Assembly: GCA_028717105.1 (NCBI GenBank) | Contig: JAQUOM010000052.1 | Span: forward strand, 1 to 11,011 | DNA from: Candidatus Omnitrophota bacterium | GTDB taxonomy: Bacteria; Omnitrophota; Gorgyraeia; Velamenicoccales; Velamenicoccaceae | DNA: 11,011 bases | Direction of reading: 5' to 3' | Part shown: piece by piece, positions 1 to 7,502 of the stretch | Layout: the number at the start of each line of letters is the position of its first letter | Position numbering within the stretch: the stretch's first letter is position 1 | Program-made: the position numbers and the translations under genes | The notes under the pieces: generated by a model | The model's input: only the letters and a program-made list of their open reading frames with translations | What the model was told of the DNA's origin: nothing | Databases searched by the model: none

Positions 1-1101
1 CGTCTCGCCTGAACGATGCGAAATCACCGCAGAATACTTGTGCTCGCCGGCCAGCTCGATGCAATCCAGGGTCTCGCTCAAGGACCCGATCTGGTTGACC
101 TTAATCAGAATGGAATTGGCTGTTTTTTTATCGATGCCCTGCTGCAACCTCTTGACGTTCGTGACAAACAGGTCGTCGCCGACCAACTGCACCCTGGCGC
201 CCAGCGTATCAGTCAATTTTTTCCAACCGTCCCAATCGTCTTCGGCAAGGCCGTCTTCGATAGAAACAACGGGATACTTTTCGATCAATGCCGCATAGAT
301 CGCGATCATATCTGCAGAGGTCTTGGGCGCGCCCTCGACCATATACTTACCGTCTTTATAAAACGAACTGGCGGCCACGTCCAGCGCCAGACAAATATCC
401 TTACCCGGCTTATAACCCGCCCTCGTGATGGCCTCGAGGATCAGCCCTAAGGCCTCTTCATTCGATTGCAGATTGGGCGCGAACCCGCCCTCGTCCCCGA
501 CAGAGGTCGAGAGTTTCTTGGACTTCAAGATGCTTTTGAGGTTATGAAACGTCTCCGTCGCGGCGCGAAGGGCTTCCTTGAAAGTCGGCAGGCCGATGGG
601 CATAATCATGAACTCCTGGAAATCCAGGTTATTGTCGGCATGGAGTCCGCCGTTCAGGATGTTCATCTGAGGAATCGGGATAATATGGGCATTCTTGCCG
701 CCGAGATATTTATACAGGGGCTTGCGTTCCTCCAGGGCCTGGGCCTTGGCCGCAGCCATCGAGACGGCCAGGATGGCATTGGCGCCGAGCTTGGCCTTAT
801 TGTCCGTACCGTCCAATGTCAGCATCGCCTGATCCAGGGCGATAAAATTAGGCTCCGACCCCTTGATCTTATCGGCAATGGGGCCGTTGATATTGGCAAC
901 GGCTTTCAATACCCCCTTACCCATATAGCGCGTCTTGTCCCCGTCACGCAGCTCCAGGGCCTCGTGCTCGCCCGTGGACGCGCCTGACGGAACAATGGCC
1001 CGGCCGATCAGGCCGGATTCCAGAACAACATCCGCTTCAACCGTAGGATTTCCTCTTGAATCCAAAACTTCCCTCGCCGTCACATTCTTAATAACCGACA
1101 T
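1..1101 (-). CDS. eno: Enolase (phosphopyruvate hydratase), 3' end cut by window edge
   Basis: Enolase interconverts 2-phosphoglycerate and phosphoenolpyruvate in glycolysis and gluconeogenesis, in the cytoplasm. Reading leftward from ATG 1101 gives 367 uninterrupted residues to the window edge. Enolases are usually about 420-430 residues, so roughly the last 60 are outside. Visible signatures are the N-terminal ITAREVLDSRGNPT-like segment (here residues 6-20), the mobile loop SGAST at 39-43, GGLHADNN at 151-158, FQEF with the conserved Glu 163, GDEGGFAP at 202-209 (catalytic Glu 204), and the Mg ligands LALD (Asp 241), SIEDGL (Glu 282) and GDDLFVT (309/310). Catalytic Lys 334 lies in ILIKVNQIG, and the fragment ends in SHRSGET. 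The second catalytic lysine would be beyond the edge. The start is supported by GGAGG at 1110-1106, four bases upstream. The gene is divergent from the FtsH-like gene. Rightward ORFs inside it are antisense shadows. Confidence 0.97.
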   Translation of the reverse strand, partial: MSVIKNVTAREVLDSRGNPTVEADVVLESGLIGRAIVPSGASTGEHEALELRDGDKTRYMGKGVLKAVANINGPIADKIKGSEPNFIALDQAMLTLDGTDNKAKLGANAILAVSMAAAKAQALEERKPLYKYLGGKNAHIIPIPQMNILNGGLHADNNLDFQEFMIMPIGLPTFKEALRAATETFHNLKSILKSKKLSTSVGDEGGFAPNLQSNEEALGLILEAITRAGYKPGKDICLALDVAASSFYKDGKYMVEGAPKTSADMIAIYAALIEKYPVVSIEDGLAEDDWDGWKKLTDTLGARVQLVGDDLFVTNVKRLQQGIDKKTANSILIKVNQIGSLSETLDCIELAGEHKYSAVISHRSGET

Positions 1102-1105
1102 CTTG

Positions 1106-1110
1106 CCTCC
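1106..1110 (-). promoter_or_regulatory. Ribosome binding site of eno
   Basis: GGAGG lies four bases before ATG 1101 on the minus strand and fixes the enolase start. Confidence 0.8.
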
Positions 1111-1151
1111 GTCTTCACATAGAGATATATGTTATAGGAATAGGGAAAAAG

Positions 1152-1178
1152 ATTATCATAACCGCCCCGACGCGTCAA
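1152..1178 (-). promoter_or_regulatory. Candidate sigma70-type promoter for eno
   Basis: On the minus strand TTGACG (1178-1173) is followed, after 15 bases, by GATAAT (1157-1152). An alternative -10, TAATCT (1155-1150), gives a 17-base spacer. Transcription would start near 1145, leaving a leader of about 45 bases that contains the GGAGG site. The match is good but is read by eye only. Confidence 0.45.
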
Positions 1179-1264
1179 GGAAATTATGGGACACCTGTTC
1201 GCTGTCCTTCGAGGCCTGTCGAAAGACCCCGGTCCTGGAGCGAAACAAGATAAAACACAACAAT

Positions 1265-1293
1265 TTGACAGCCAAAAGGTTTTGTGTTATCTT
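1265..1293 (+). promoter_or_regulatory. Strong sigma70-like promoter abutting the FtsH-like gene
   Basis: A perfect -35 box TTGACA (1265-1270) is followed by a 17-base spacer and TATCTT (1288-1293), a 4/6 match to TATAAT with the key first A and last T. Initiation about seven bases downstream would fall near 1300, only a few bases before ATG 1304. The predicted mRNA would therefore be leaderless or nearly so. No Shine-Dalgarno sequence precedes the ATG, which agrees with that. Confidence 0.55.
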
Positions 1294-1303
1294 TGAAACT
1301 GTT

Positions 1304-2953
1304 ATGATCATCAATAAGTTCACCTCAAAAAAGATCAAGATGTTCGTGCGGGACCACTGGGTCGCCGTCACCTCCACCTTGGCCGTCCTTATCCTGACGA
1401 TCCTCTCCATCATCGGCTTCATGGGGCTGGAGTCTTTCTACCGCAAGATGCAGTTAGCCCAGCTGCCCATCCAGATCATGATGTGGATCCTGGCCTCGGC
1501 CATATCCGCGATCATTTATGTGTCGCTCATGTTCGGCCGGTTCGGCCAGATCGATACCAAGAAAGTCAAAGGCTCAAAAGTCAACGTCCTGTTCTCCGAT
1601 GTCCTGGGCGTTGATGAAGCCAAAGAAGAAGCCATCGAAGTCGTCAACCTCCTGAAAGACCATTCCGCCGTCCAAAAGGTCGGCGGCAAAATCATCAAGG
1701 GCCTCCTCATGATCGGCCCTCCGGGATGCGGCAAGACGTACCTGGCCAAAGCCATCGCCACCGAAGCGGGCCTGCCTTTTCTCTCCCTGTCGGCAAGCGA
1801 ATTTACCGAGATCTTTGTCGGCGTCGGCGCGCGGCGCGTCCGCAAACTCTTTAAACAGGCCAGACGCCTGGCCTACGCGCATGGCGGCGCCATTGTTTTT
1901 ATCGACGAAATCGATGCGATCGGACGAACCCGGACATTCAGCTTCATGAGCGGACAGGAAGGCAATACGACCTTAAACCAGCTTTTGGTCGAGATGGACG
2001 GTCTCCAGGATGAAAAAGAAAACGTCGTGGTGATCGGGGCGACCAACTCGCCCGAAGACGTGCTCGACCCGGCCATCCTGCGTCCGGGGCGTTTCGACAG
2101 AAAGATCTACATCGAAAAACCCAACCTGAAGGGCCGCGAAGATGTCCTGAAATTCTACTTAAACAAGGTCAATTACGACAAATCCATCGACATCGGCAAG
2201 GTGGCGCGCCAGGCCGTCTATAAGTCGCCCGCAGACCTGGAAAACATCGTCAAAGAAGCCTCTATCATCTGCCTGCGCAACAAACGCGACGTGATCACCC
2301 ACAAAGACCTTTCGGAAGCGATGGAGCGCATTGATTTAGGAATCAAACACCGCAAGCACATGACGCCTGAAGAAAAACGTCGTATCGCCTATCACGAAGC
2401 CGGACATCTCATCGTGCTCTACCTTCTTCACCCGACAGACGACGTCTTTAAAGCCTCTATCATCGCCCGGGGTGGAACCTTAGGTGTCGTCCACCACCAA
2501 CAGCATGAAGAGATGTTCACGTCCAACAAAGACCATCTCCTGGCTGACATCCAAACTTCCCTCGCCGGCCATCTGGCCGAAAAACTAAAATGCGGCACGA
2601 CCTCCGATGGTGTCGGATCTGATTTTCCCAAAGCCATGCATTTAGCGCATCTCATGGTCTGGTGTCTCGGCATGGACGGAAAGCACGTAGGCGATTTTAC
2701 GGTAATCCCTGAGGGACAACTTTCCGAACAGCTCAAAAACGAACTCAACATAGAAACACAACGAATTCTTCAAGAATGCCTTGCAAAGACCGAAACGCTC
2801 CTGCGCGACGAATCGATCCTGCTGGACCGCTTCGCCAACGAACTCCTGAAAAAAGAAGAACTGGAATTTGATGAAATCGACGCCATCTTCAAAGAATACC
2901 ATAAGGTCAAATTCGGCGCCTCGCCGACCCCCCCTCTTGAAAAATCCCTTTAA
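1304..2953 (+). CDS. Compact FtsH-type membrane AAA+ zinc metalloprotease
   Basis: A 549-residue membrane-anchored ATP-dependent protease of the FtsH/M41 family, expected to extract and degrade membrane or misfolded proteins as a hexamer facing the cytoplasm. A Lys-rich N-terminus is followed by membrane segments at about 20-42 and 55-78, with a loop of only about 12 residues between them; classical FtsH has a periplasmic domain of about 70 residues there. The AAA+ module shows Walker A GPPGCGKT (138-145, Cys replacing the usual Thr), pore loop FVGVG (171-175), Walker B IVFIDE (197-202) and the second region of homology with Arg 260 and Arg 263. The peptidase has HEAGH (364-368) and the likely third zinc ligand Asp 440, so it looks active. 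It ends in a charged helical tail. It is shorter than usual FtsH (about 600-650) and looks like a divergent paralogue. ATG 1304 is chosen because an upstream extension to 935 would run through the promoter and antisense to eno. The lipoprotein gene overlaps its 3' end. Confidence 0.9.
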   Translation: MIINKFTSKKIKMFVRDHWVAVTSTLAVLILTILSIIGFMGLESFYRKMQLAQLPIQIMMWILASAISAIIYVSLMFGRFGQIDTKKVKGSKVNVLFSDVLGVDEAKEEAIEVVNLLKDHSAVQKVGGKIIKGLLMIGPPGCGKTYLAKAIATEAGLPFLSLSASEFTEIFVGVGARRVRKLFKQARRLAYAHGGAIVFIDEIDAIGRTRTFSFMSGQEGNTTLNQLLVEMDGLQDEKENVVVIGATNSPEDVLDPAILRPGRFDRKIYIEKPNLKGREDVLKFYLNKVNYDKSIDIGKVARQAVYKSPADLENIVKEASIICLRNKRDVITHKDLSEAMERIDLGIKHRKHMTPEEKRRIAYHEAGHLIVLYLLHPTDDVFKASIIARGGTLGVVHHQQHEEMFTSNKDHLLADIQTSLAGHLAEKLKCGTTSDGVGSDFPKAMHLAHLMVWCLGMDGKHVGDFTVIPEGQLSEQLKNELNIETQRILQECLAKTETLLRDESILLDRFANELLKKEELEFDEIDAIFKEYHKVKFGASPTPPLEKSL

Positions 2954-3785
2954 GACCTGTCTGGCTATTGTTTTAGTCTTCATTTTTGTCTCAGGCTGCG
3001 GGCCAACATATCCGGTCAAAAGCATGCCCCAGCAGTTGACCCGCATGGTCAAAGACGAATTTCAGGTCGACGTTCACGTCCGTATCTCCGGCAAGACATT
3101 GTGGATCTACGTTCCTTTAGATGACCTGATCGAAACGGAAGCGGGCGGCTGGAACAAGGAAGGATTGGAAAAAATCAACAAGGTGATCAACGCAACACAC
3201 CGCGTCATTTTAAGCACGGACGCCCCCATCGACTTTGTGGCTGTCCTGGGAGCGGACATCAAAAGCTACGGCGTAGAGCTCCTGGCGCTGGAATACGTGC
3301 CGGACTTAAAACAAGCCATGATGGAGAAATTTTCGAGGGGGGAATATTTCATGCGCAGTGTCCGCGATGTGCGCTTCGACCCCACGGTCATCGGAGACCT
3401 GACGGGCGAAACACGACGTTACCGCGATGTCACGTTCGATGTGTTCGTCTGCATGCAGATCATGCACCGCGCCAAGACGCTCTTTGCCAAAGACAAACTT
3501 CTCTCCAATCTCTTCGAACTCAAAACCACGGCCTGGACGCAGAAATTCGGGATCCTGAAACTGGAATTTGAATTTCTTCGCAAGCGCTACGACCTGAGCC
3601 CCGAAGAAGAAAATATCAAACCCCTCGATACCGTCAAGATGATCGCAGCGGAGGTCATCCGGAACTACGGCTACAAGGACATCCAGGGCGTGGAATTGAC
3701 AGACACCTTCTCGGAAGAGAGCGTCAAGCTCAACCTCGAAGAACTGGAACAACTCGAAATCGATCTTCCTGAATACAGGGATTAG
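2937..3785 (+). CDS. Predicted lipoprotein of unknown function, coupled to the FtsH-like gene
   Basis: A 282-residue protein from a TTG start at 2937. The N-terminus is a textbook lipoprotein signal: MKNPFK, a hydrophobic stretch (residues 8-18), then the lipobox VSGC with Cys 21 as the lipidated residue. It should be anchored on the periplasmic side of the inner or outer membrane. The mature part is mixed alpha/beta in character, rich in charged residues, with no repeats and no family I recognise. A Glu-rich segment lies near the C-terminus (residues about 260-280). An ATG at 2868 is in frame but would put 23 polar residues ahead of the signal peptide and deepen the overlap with the protease gene, so the TTG is preferred. 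With the TTG, the overlap is 17 bases and there is no clear ribosome site, suggesting translational coupling. Its TAG overlaps the purN stop on the other strand by two bases. Gene reality is well supported by length and signal peptide; function is unknown. Confidence 0.8.
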   Translation: MKNPFKTCLAIVLVFIFVSGCGPTYPVKSMPQQLTRMVKDEFQVDVHVRISGKTLWIYVPLDDLIETEAGGWNKEGLEKINKVINATHRVILSTDAPIDFVAVLGADIKSYGVELLALEYVPDLKQAMMEKFSRGEYFMRSVRDVRFDPTVIGDLTGETRRYRDVTFDVFVCMQIMHRAKTLFAKDKLLSNLFELKTTAWTQKFGILKLEFEFLRKRYDLSPEEENIKPLDTVKMIAAEVIRNYGYKDIQGVELTDTFSEESVKLNLEELEQLEIDLPEYRD

Positions 3786-4396
3786 GATTTTTTGCGGCGG
3801 CGCAGGACGCGGCGGCCCTTTAAGACCGCCTCGCCCGCGAGGACGCTTGCGATGGCTTGAGGATAGATCGCGTGTTCTGCTTCGTGGATCCTCTTTTCCA
3901 GATCTTCGAGCGTCTCGGCATCGCGGACCGGCAGGGAAACCTGAACGATGATGGGGCCGTGGTCGACCTTCTCATCGACAAAATGAACGGTGACACCCGT
4001 CACCTTGACTCCGTAACGATGGGCATCTTTAATGGCGCTGTCTCCGGGGAAGGCCGGCAGAAGCGCCGGATGGATGTTCAGGATACGATTCTTGTAGGCC
4101 CGGACAAAGAGGGGCGACAAGATCCTCATGAATCCCGCCAACACCACCACATCTATGTTTTCTTTTTTTAAAAACCCCAGAAGCGCCGCGTCATAGTCCC
4201 GGCGGTTCCCAAAATCCTTCGGGTCAAGAAGCAGGGTTTTGACACCCCGGCGCGCGGCCCTTTTTAAAGCAAGGGCCCTCCTCTTGTCGCTGACAACCAG
4301 CGCGAGGTCCGCTTTCAATGCGCCGCGGCTTATCGCATCCATGATTGCCTGAAGGTTCGTCCCGTTACCGGAAGCAAAAACGGCTATTCTTTTCAT
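3782..4396 (-). CDS. purN: Phosphoribosylglycinamide formyltransferase (10-formyl-THF dependent)
   Basis: PurN transfers the formyl group of 10-formyltetrahydrofolate to glycinamide ribotide, the third step of purine synthesis, in the cytoplasm. The 204-residue length fits the family (about 190-215). The N-terminal phosphate/substrate loop is IAVFASGNGTNLQA (4-17). The catalytic triad is visible as Asn 107 and His 109 in NIHPALLPAFPG (107-118) and Asp 145 in DEKVDHGPII (141-150). LAGFMRILSP (87-96) is the folate-side strand. The C-terminus is an Arg/Lys-rich tail (RRVLRRRKKS). ATG 4396 overlaps the rnfB stop as ATGA, and GAGGAG at 4408-4403 lies six bases upstream, inside rnfB, so it is translationally coupled to rnfB. 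It is the last gene of the minus-strand run; no terminator is visible because the convergent lipoprotein gene starts immediately. Confidence 0.95.
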   Translation of the reverse strand: MKRIAVFASGNGTNLQAIMDAISRGALKADLALVVSDKRRALALKRAARRGVKTLLLDPKDFGNRRDYDAALLGFLKKENIDVVVLAGFMRILSPLFVRAYKNRILNIHPALLPAFPGDSAIKDAHRYGVKVTGVTVHFVDEKVDHGPIIVQVSLPVRDAETLEDLEKRIHEAEHAIYPQAIASVLAGEAVLKGRRVLRRRKKS

Positions 4397-5199
4397 ACGC
4401 CACTCCTCACCTTAATGACCTTCGTCGGACAGACCTTCACGCATTCCATACATCCGGTGCATTTCTCGTAATCAATGCGGGCCAGATTATCTATCACGGT
4501 CATGGCGCCGTGCGGACAGGCCTTCTCGCACCGATGACAGGCGATGCAGCCGACGCCGCAGACCGACATGACGACCTTCCCGGCGTCCAAAGAAGAACAG
4601 GCGACATAGATCTTGGCCTTGGCAGATTCATAGGGAATAAGTTGATAAAGCCCTTTCGGACACACGTTAACACAGACGCCGCAGGCCGTGCACTTGTCTT
4701 CCAAGACCTTCGGATAACCGTCCCCCGTCATGACGATGGCGTCAAAAGGACACGCTTTCACGCACGTCCCATGAGTCAGGCAGCCGTACCTGCATTCCTT
4801 CTGGCCGCCGAGGACGAGGCTTGCCGCCAGGCAGTCCTTCATGCCGTCGTAGAGGAACCTGTCTTTGGCGCGGCTGCCGCCGCAACAGTGCAAACTTGAA
4901 ACTTTTTTTGCTTTTTCCCCGAGGCTCAACCCCAGGAGATCGGCGATGTCCTTCTTGTTCTCGGCCGCCGTAACAGAACAAGAGTGCAAGTCCAGCTCTC
5001 CGGCCAAAAGGGCCTGGGCAAATCCCATGCAACCGGCCTTGCCGCAAGAACCGCAGTTCGCGCCCGGCAGTTTAGCCAGGATCTTCTCGATCATAGGATC
5101 CACGGGAACGTGAAACTTCTTGGCCGCGTATGCCAGGACCATGCCGAAGAAAATACCCAGGCCGCTCAACGTAAGAATGGAAAAAAGAATAACGTTCAT
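4393..5199 (-). CDS. rnfB: Rnf complex subunit B, multi-cluster ferredoxin-like electron carrier
   Basis: RnfB takes electrons from reduced ferredoxin and passes them into the membrane Rnf complex. The 268-residue protein begins with a membrane segment (about 4-24) and then a 4Fe-4S domain with CGSCGKAGC (Cys 49, 52, 57) plus Cys 74. A Cys-Cys pair (105-106) and Cys 123 follow, as in other RnfB proteins. Four ferredoxin-type Cys sets come next: 136/140/146/150, 170/173/176/180, within 214/218/221/224/228, and 247/250/253/257. This long multi-cluster form resembles the clostridial/acetogen type rather than the short proteobacterial RnfB. ATG 5199 lies seven bases after the rnfA stop; its ribosome site is weak. 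The gene is last of the rnf set and overlaps purN by four bases. Confidence 0.96.
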   Translation of the reverse strand: MNVILFSILTLSGLGIFFGMVLAYAAKKFHVPVDPMIEKILAKLPGANCGSCGKAGCMGFAQALLAGELDLHSCSVTAAENKKDIADLLGLSLGEKAKKVSSLHCCGGSRAKDRFLYDGMKDCLAASLVLGGQKECRYGCLTHGTCVKACPFDAIVMTGDGYPKVLEDKCTACGVCVNVCPKGLYQLIPYESAKAKIYVACSSLDAGKVVMSVCGVGCIACHRCEKACPHGAMTVIDNLARIDYEKCTGCMECVKVCPTKVIKVRSGV

Positions 5200-5206
5200 A
5201 CCGTAG

Positions 5207-5809
5207 TTATATTTTAATGCCGATGAAGCCCATAAAGGCCAGGCTCATCAAAGACGCGACGATAAAAGCGATCGGCAGACCGTCCATCGATTCCGGGATG
5301 TCCGCCAATTCCAGCCGCTCCCTGATGCCGGACATCAGGAGCAAAACGAACATAAATCCGAGGCCCGCAAACAAGGCCTGAAGCATGGAATAAAAAAAGC
5401 TCCCCGTGACCGCCGAACCGCCCGCGAAAAAATCTTCCGTATTCAGGACGGTGACGCCGAGAACAACGCAATTGGTCGTGATGAGCGGCAAATAGATTCC
5501 CAGGGCCCGGTAGAGCACCGGCGAGATCTTTAAAATGACCATTTCAATGAACTGGACAGAGGCCGCGATGATGAGGATAAAAACAACCGTGCGCATATAA
5601 TCAATGCCGAAAGGCAATAGGACGTATTGATAGACCGTCCATGTCATCAGGCCGGAAAGAAGCAGGACAAAGATGACGGCGAGCCCCATACTGAAGGCAG
5701 GTTTGGTCTCTTTAGAGACGCCCAGAAACGGGCAAAGCCCCATAAACTTAAAGAGGATATAATTATTGATGAAAAGGTTCGAGATTACGATCGCAAGGAT
5801 TTTAGCCAC
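5207..5809 (-). CDS. rnfA: Rnf complex membrane subunit A
   Basis: RnfA is a six-helix integral membrane subunit that pairs in inverted topology with RnfE; together they hold a membrane-embedded 2Fe-2S cluster. The 200-residue length matches the family (about 190-200). Conserved blocks are NLFINNYILFKFMGLCPFLG (11-30) with Cys 26, and LPLITTNCVVLG (107-118) with Cys 114, the two expected cluster cysteines. The start codon is GTG at 5809, decided by GGGAGG (5821-5816) six bases upstream. It overlaps the 3' end of rnfE by 25 bases, so the ribosome site lies inside the rnfE coding sequence. Confidence 0.96.
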   Translation of the reverse strand: MAKILAIVISNLFINNYILFKFMGLCPFLGVSKETKPAFSMGLAVIFVLLLSGLMTWTVYQYVLLPFGIDYMRTVVFILIIAASVQFIEMVILKISPVLYRALGIYLPLITTNCVVLGVTVLNTEDFFAGGSAVTGSFFYSMLQALFAGLGFMFVLLLMSGIRERLELADIPESMDGLPIAFIVASLMSLAFMGFIGIKI

Positions 5810-6381
5810 TTAATGCCTCCCATCAGGAGCCCCAGGATCAGGAGCGCGCCAGGCGCCAGGGACAAAACGAGCGCCGGCTCAAAACCTGACGCCACGCTAT
5901 AACCGGCCAGTTTTCCGGAACCAAGGACTTCCCGGATGGCCGAAATGATCAAAAGCGCCAGCATAAACCCCAGGCCCATCCCCAACCCGTCCGCCAGGGA
6001 CAACAGGACGGGGTTCTTTGAGGCGAACGCTTCGGCCCGACCCAGGATGATGCAGTTAACGACGATCAGGGGCACATAGACGCCCAGGGCGCGATTGAGG
6101 GCCGGCGCATAAGCCTTCATCACCATCTCCACGATAACGACGAAAGAGGCGATCACGACGATGTAACAGGGAATGCGGATCTTGTCCGGGATAAAATGGC
6201 GGATCGCCGCAATGAAAACGTTGGAACACACCAGGACGAACGTCGCGGCCAGGCCCATGCCGACGGCGTTGTTGATCGATGTGGACACGGCCAAAGTCGG
6301 GCACAATCCCAGAACGATGAAAAAAATAGGATTCTCCTGGAAAATCCCCTTCGTGAATTCATGCCACAGGCGTCTCATCAT
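5785..6381 (-). CDS. rnfE: Rnf complex membrane subunit E
   Basis: RnfE is the membrane partner of RnfA and contributes the other two cysteines of the shared 2Fe-2S cluster. From ATG 6381 the protein is 198 residues, with about six membrane segments. Family blocks are ENPIFFIVLGLCPTLAVS (16-33) with Cys 27, RALGVYVPLIVVNCIILGRA (97-116) with Cys 110, and an AIREVLGSGKL segment (148-158). GGAGG at 6391-6387, five bases upstream, supports this start over the in-frame start eight codons earlier; an ATG directly after it (6378) is equally possible. It lies 60 bases downstream of rnfD and overlaps rnfA by 25 bases. Confidence 0.95.
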   Translation of the reverse strand: MMRRLWHEFTKGIFQENPIFFIVLGLCPTLAVSTSINNAVGMGLAATFVLVCSNVFIAAIRHFIPDKIRIPCYIVVIASFVVIVEMVMKAYAPALNRALGVYVPLIVVNCIILGRAEAFASKNPVLLSLADGLGMGLGFMLALLIISAIREVLGSGKLAGYSVASGFEPALVLSLAPGALLILGLLMGGIKWLKSLRS

Positions 6382-6441
6382 GGAAGCCTCCAAAATGATA
6401 ATCACGCAATTGGGATTTTATTCGTCATTCGGATTTCGACA
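6382..6441 (-). other. rnfD-rnfE spacer with a short internal repeat
   Basis: The 60-base gap is AT-richer than the flanking genes. Just after the rnfD stop (plus strand about 6420-6438) it holds ATTCGTCATTCGGATTTCG, in which ATTCG occurs twice and GATTTCG resembles it. The rest carries the GGAGG of rnfE. No terminator is seen, so the operon probably reads through. Confidence 0.5.
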
Positions 6442-7407
6442 TTAGGCATTTTGTGCAACTCCATACCTTCTCTTCTTCACAAACCTGTCGATCAAAGGCA
6501 CCATGCTGTTCATGATCAAAATCGAATAACAAACCCCTTCCGGATAACCACCCCAGAGACGGATCACCGTCGTCAGCGCCCCGCATCCAACGCCAAAAAT
6601 GATCTGCCCTTTTTTTGTAATAGGAGATGTCACATAATCCGTCGCCATATAGATCGCCCCCAGCACAAGGCCTCCGGAAAGAACATGAAAAAGCCCATCA
6701 CCGCGGAAAAAGCCTTCTTTCGAACCGAAGACCCACGTCATCACGCCGACCGTGGCGATAAAACTGACCGGGATCTGCCATCGGATGATCCCTCTCCACA
6801 AAAGGTAGAGGCCGCCGAGAACGAGGGCCAAAATACAAACTTCGCCCAGAGACCCTCCGCGGTTACCGACAAAAAGGTCCCAATACCCCAACCCCATATC
6901 CGCCAGGTCGCGGGCCTTTCCTTCCTTGAGCAGATGGAGAGGTGTCGCGGATGTCACGCTATCATACGCAAAAGGCCGGCTAAAAGCTGTCAGGTGCTGC
7001 GGCCAGGCCGCCAGAAGAAAAGCCCTTCCGGCAAGGGCCGGATTAAAAATATTGCGCCCCAGGCCGCCGAACGCCTGCTTGGCAATGGCAATGGCAAAAA
7101 AGCTCCCTATGGCCGCGACCCAAAGAGGACAACGCGGCGGAAGATTGTAGGCCAAAAGCAGCCCTGTCATGAACGCGCTTCCGTCGGAGATCGTTATCTT
7201 CTGGTGCCGCCCTTTCTGGATCAGGGCCTCTGTTGCAACGGCAACGGCAATGGAAACCAGGATAAGCCATAAAGAAGACATACCGAAAATGTAGACCCCG
7301 ATGATCCCCGCAGGCAGAAGCGCGGCATTCACCGTTCCCATGATCTTTGCGACAGATTCGGACTTCTGGATATGCGGACTGGATGAGACGATAAATTTAT
7401 TGTTCAT
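6442..7407 (-). CDS. rnfD: Rnf complex membrane flavoprotein subunit D
   Basis: RnfD is a polytopic membrane subunit with covalently bound FMN, homologous to NqrB. From ATG 7407 it has 321 residues, the usual size. Family blocks are SSSPHI (8-13), DGSAFMTGLLLAYNLPP (75-91), GGLGRNIFNPALAGRAFL (114-131) and, near the C-terminus, MATDYVTSP (254-262) and GGYPEG (286-291). The flavinylation motif Dxx[ST]xAT appears as DSVTSAT (149-155), making Thr 155 the likely FMN acceptor. The start is set by GGGAGG (7422-7417), nine bases upstream; a GTG 12 codons earlier has no such site. It follows rnfG after 95 bases, whereas in most rnf clusters D precedes G. Confidence 0.95.
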   Translation of the reverse strand: MNNKFIVSSSPHIQKSESVAKIMGTVNAALLPAGIIGVYIFGMSSLWLILVSIAVAVATEALIQKGRHQKITISDGSAFMTGLLLAYNLPPRCPLWVAAIGSFFAIAIAKQAFGGLGRNIFNPALAGRAFLLAAWPQHLTAFSRPFAYDSVTSATPLHLLKEGKARDLADMGLGYWDLFVGNRGGSLGEVCILALVLGGLYLLWRGIIRWQIPVSFIATVGVMTWVFGSKEGFFRGDGLFHVLSGGLVLGAIYMATDYVTSPITKKGQIIFGVGCGALTTVIRLWGGYPEGVCYSILIMNSMVPLIDRFVKKRRYGVAQNA

Positions 7408-7502
7408 TCCGCTGAGCCTCCCAAAAAAACTTGTCTTTTCCACAAAAAGCCTGATTCATGGCAACAGAAAACTGGAATCCACGAGGGCCCCTGCTAAAAG
7501 GC
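7408..7502 (-). other. rnfG-rnfD spacer
   Basis: This 95-base gap is the longest inside the operon. It carries the GGGAGG of rnfD, a poly-T tract just upstream of it on the minus strand, and a GGGGCCCTC segment near the rnfG end. No convincing terminator, promoter or small gene is seen. Confidence 0.4.

Noticed and set aside
16..987. Two plus-strand ORFs (16-450 and 466-987)
   Set aside because: Both are antisense to the enolase gene, which is certain from its motifs.
935..1303. N-terminal extension of the FtsH-like protein by 123 residues
   Set aside because: It would run antisense to the eno start and through the promoter; it has no family resemblance, and the membrane segments begin properly after ATG 1304.
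6196..7272. Long plus-strand ORF of 358 codons
   Set aside because: It lies antisense to rnfD and rnfE, whose cofactor motifs are intact; its composition (rich in Arg, His, Pro, Gln) is that of a shadow frame.
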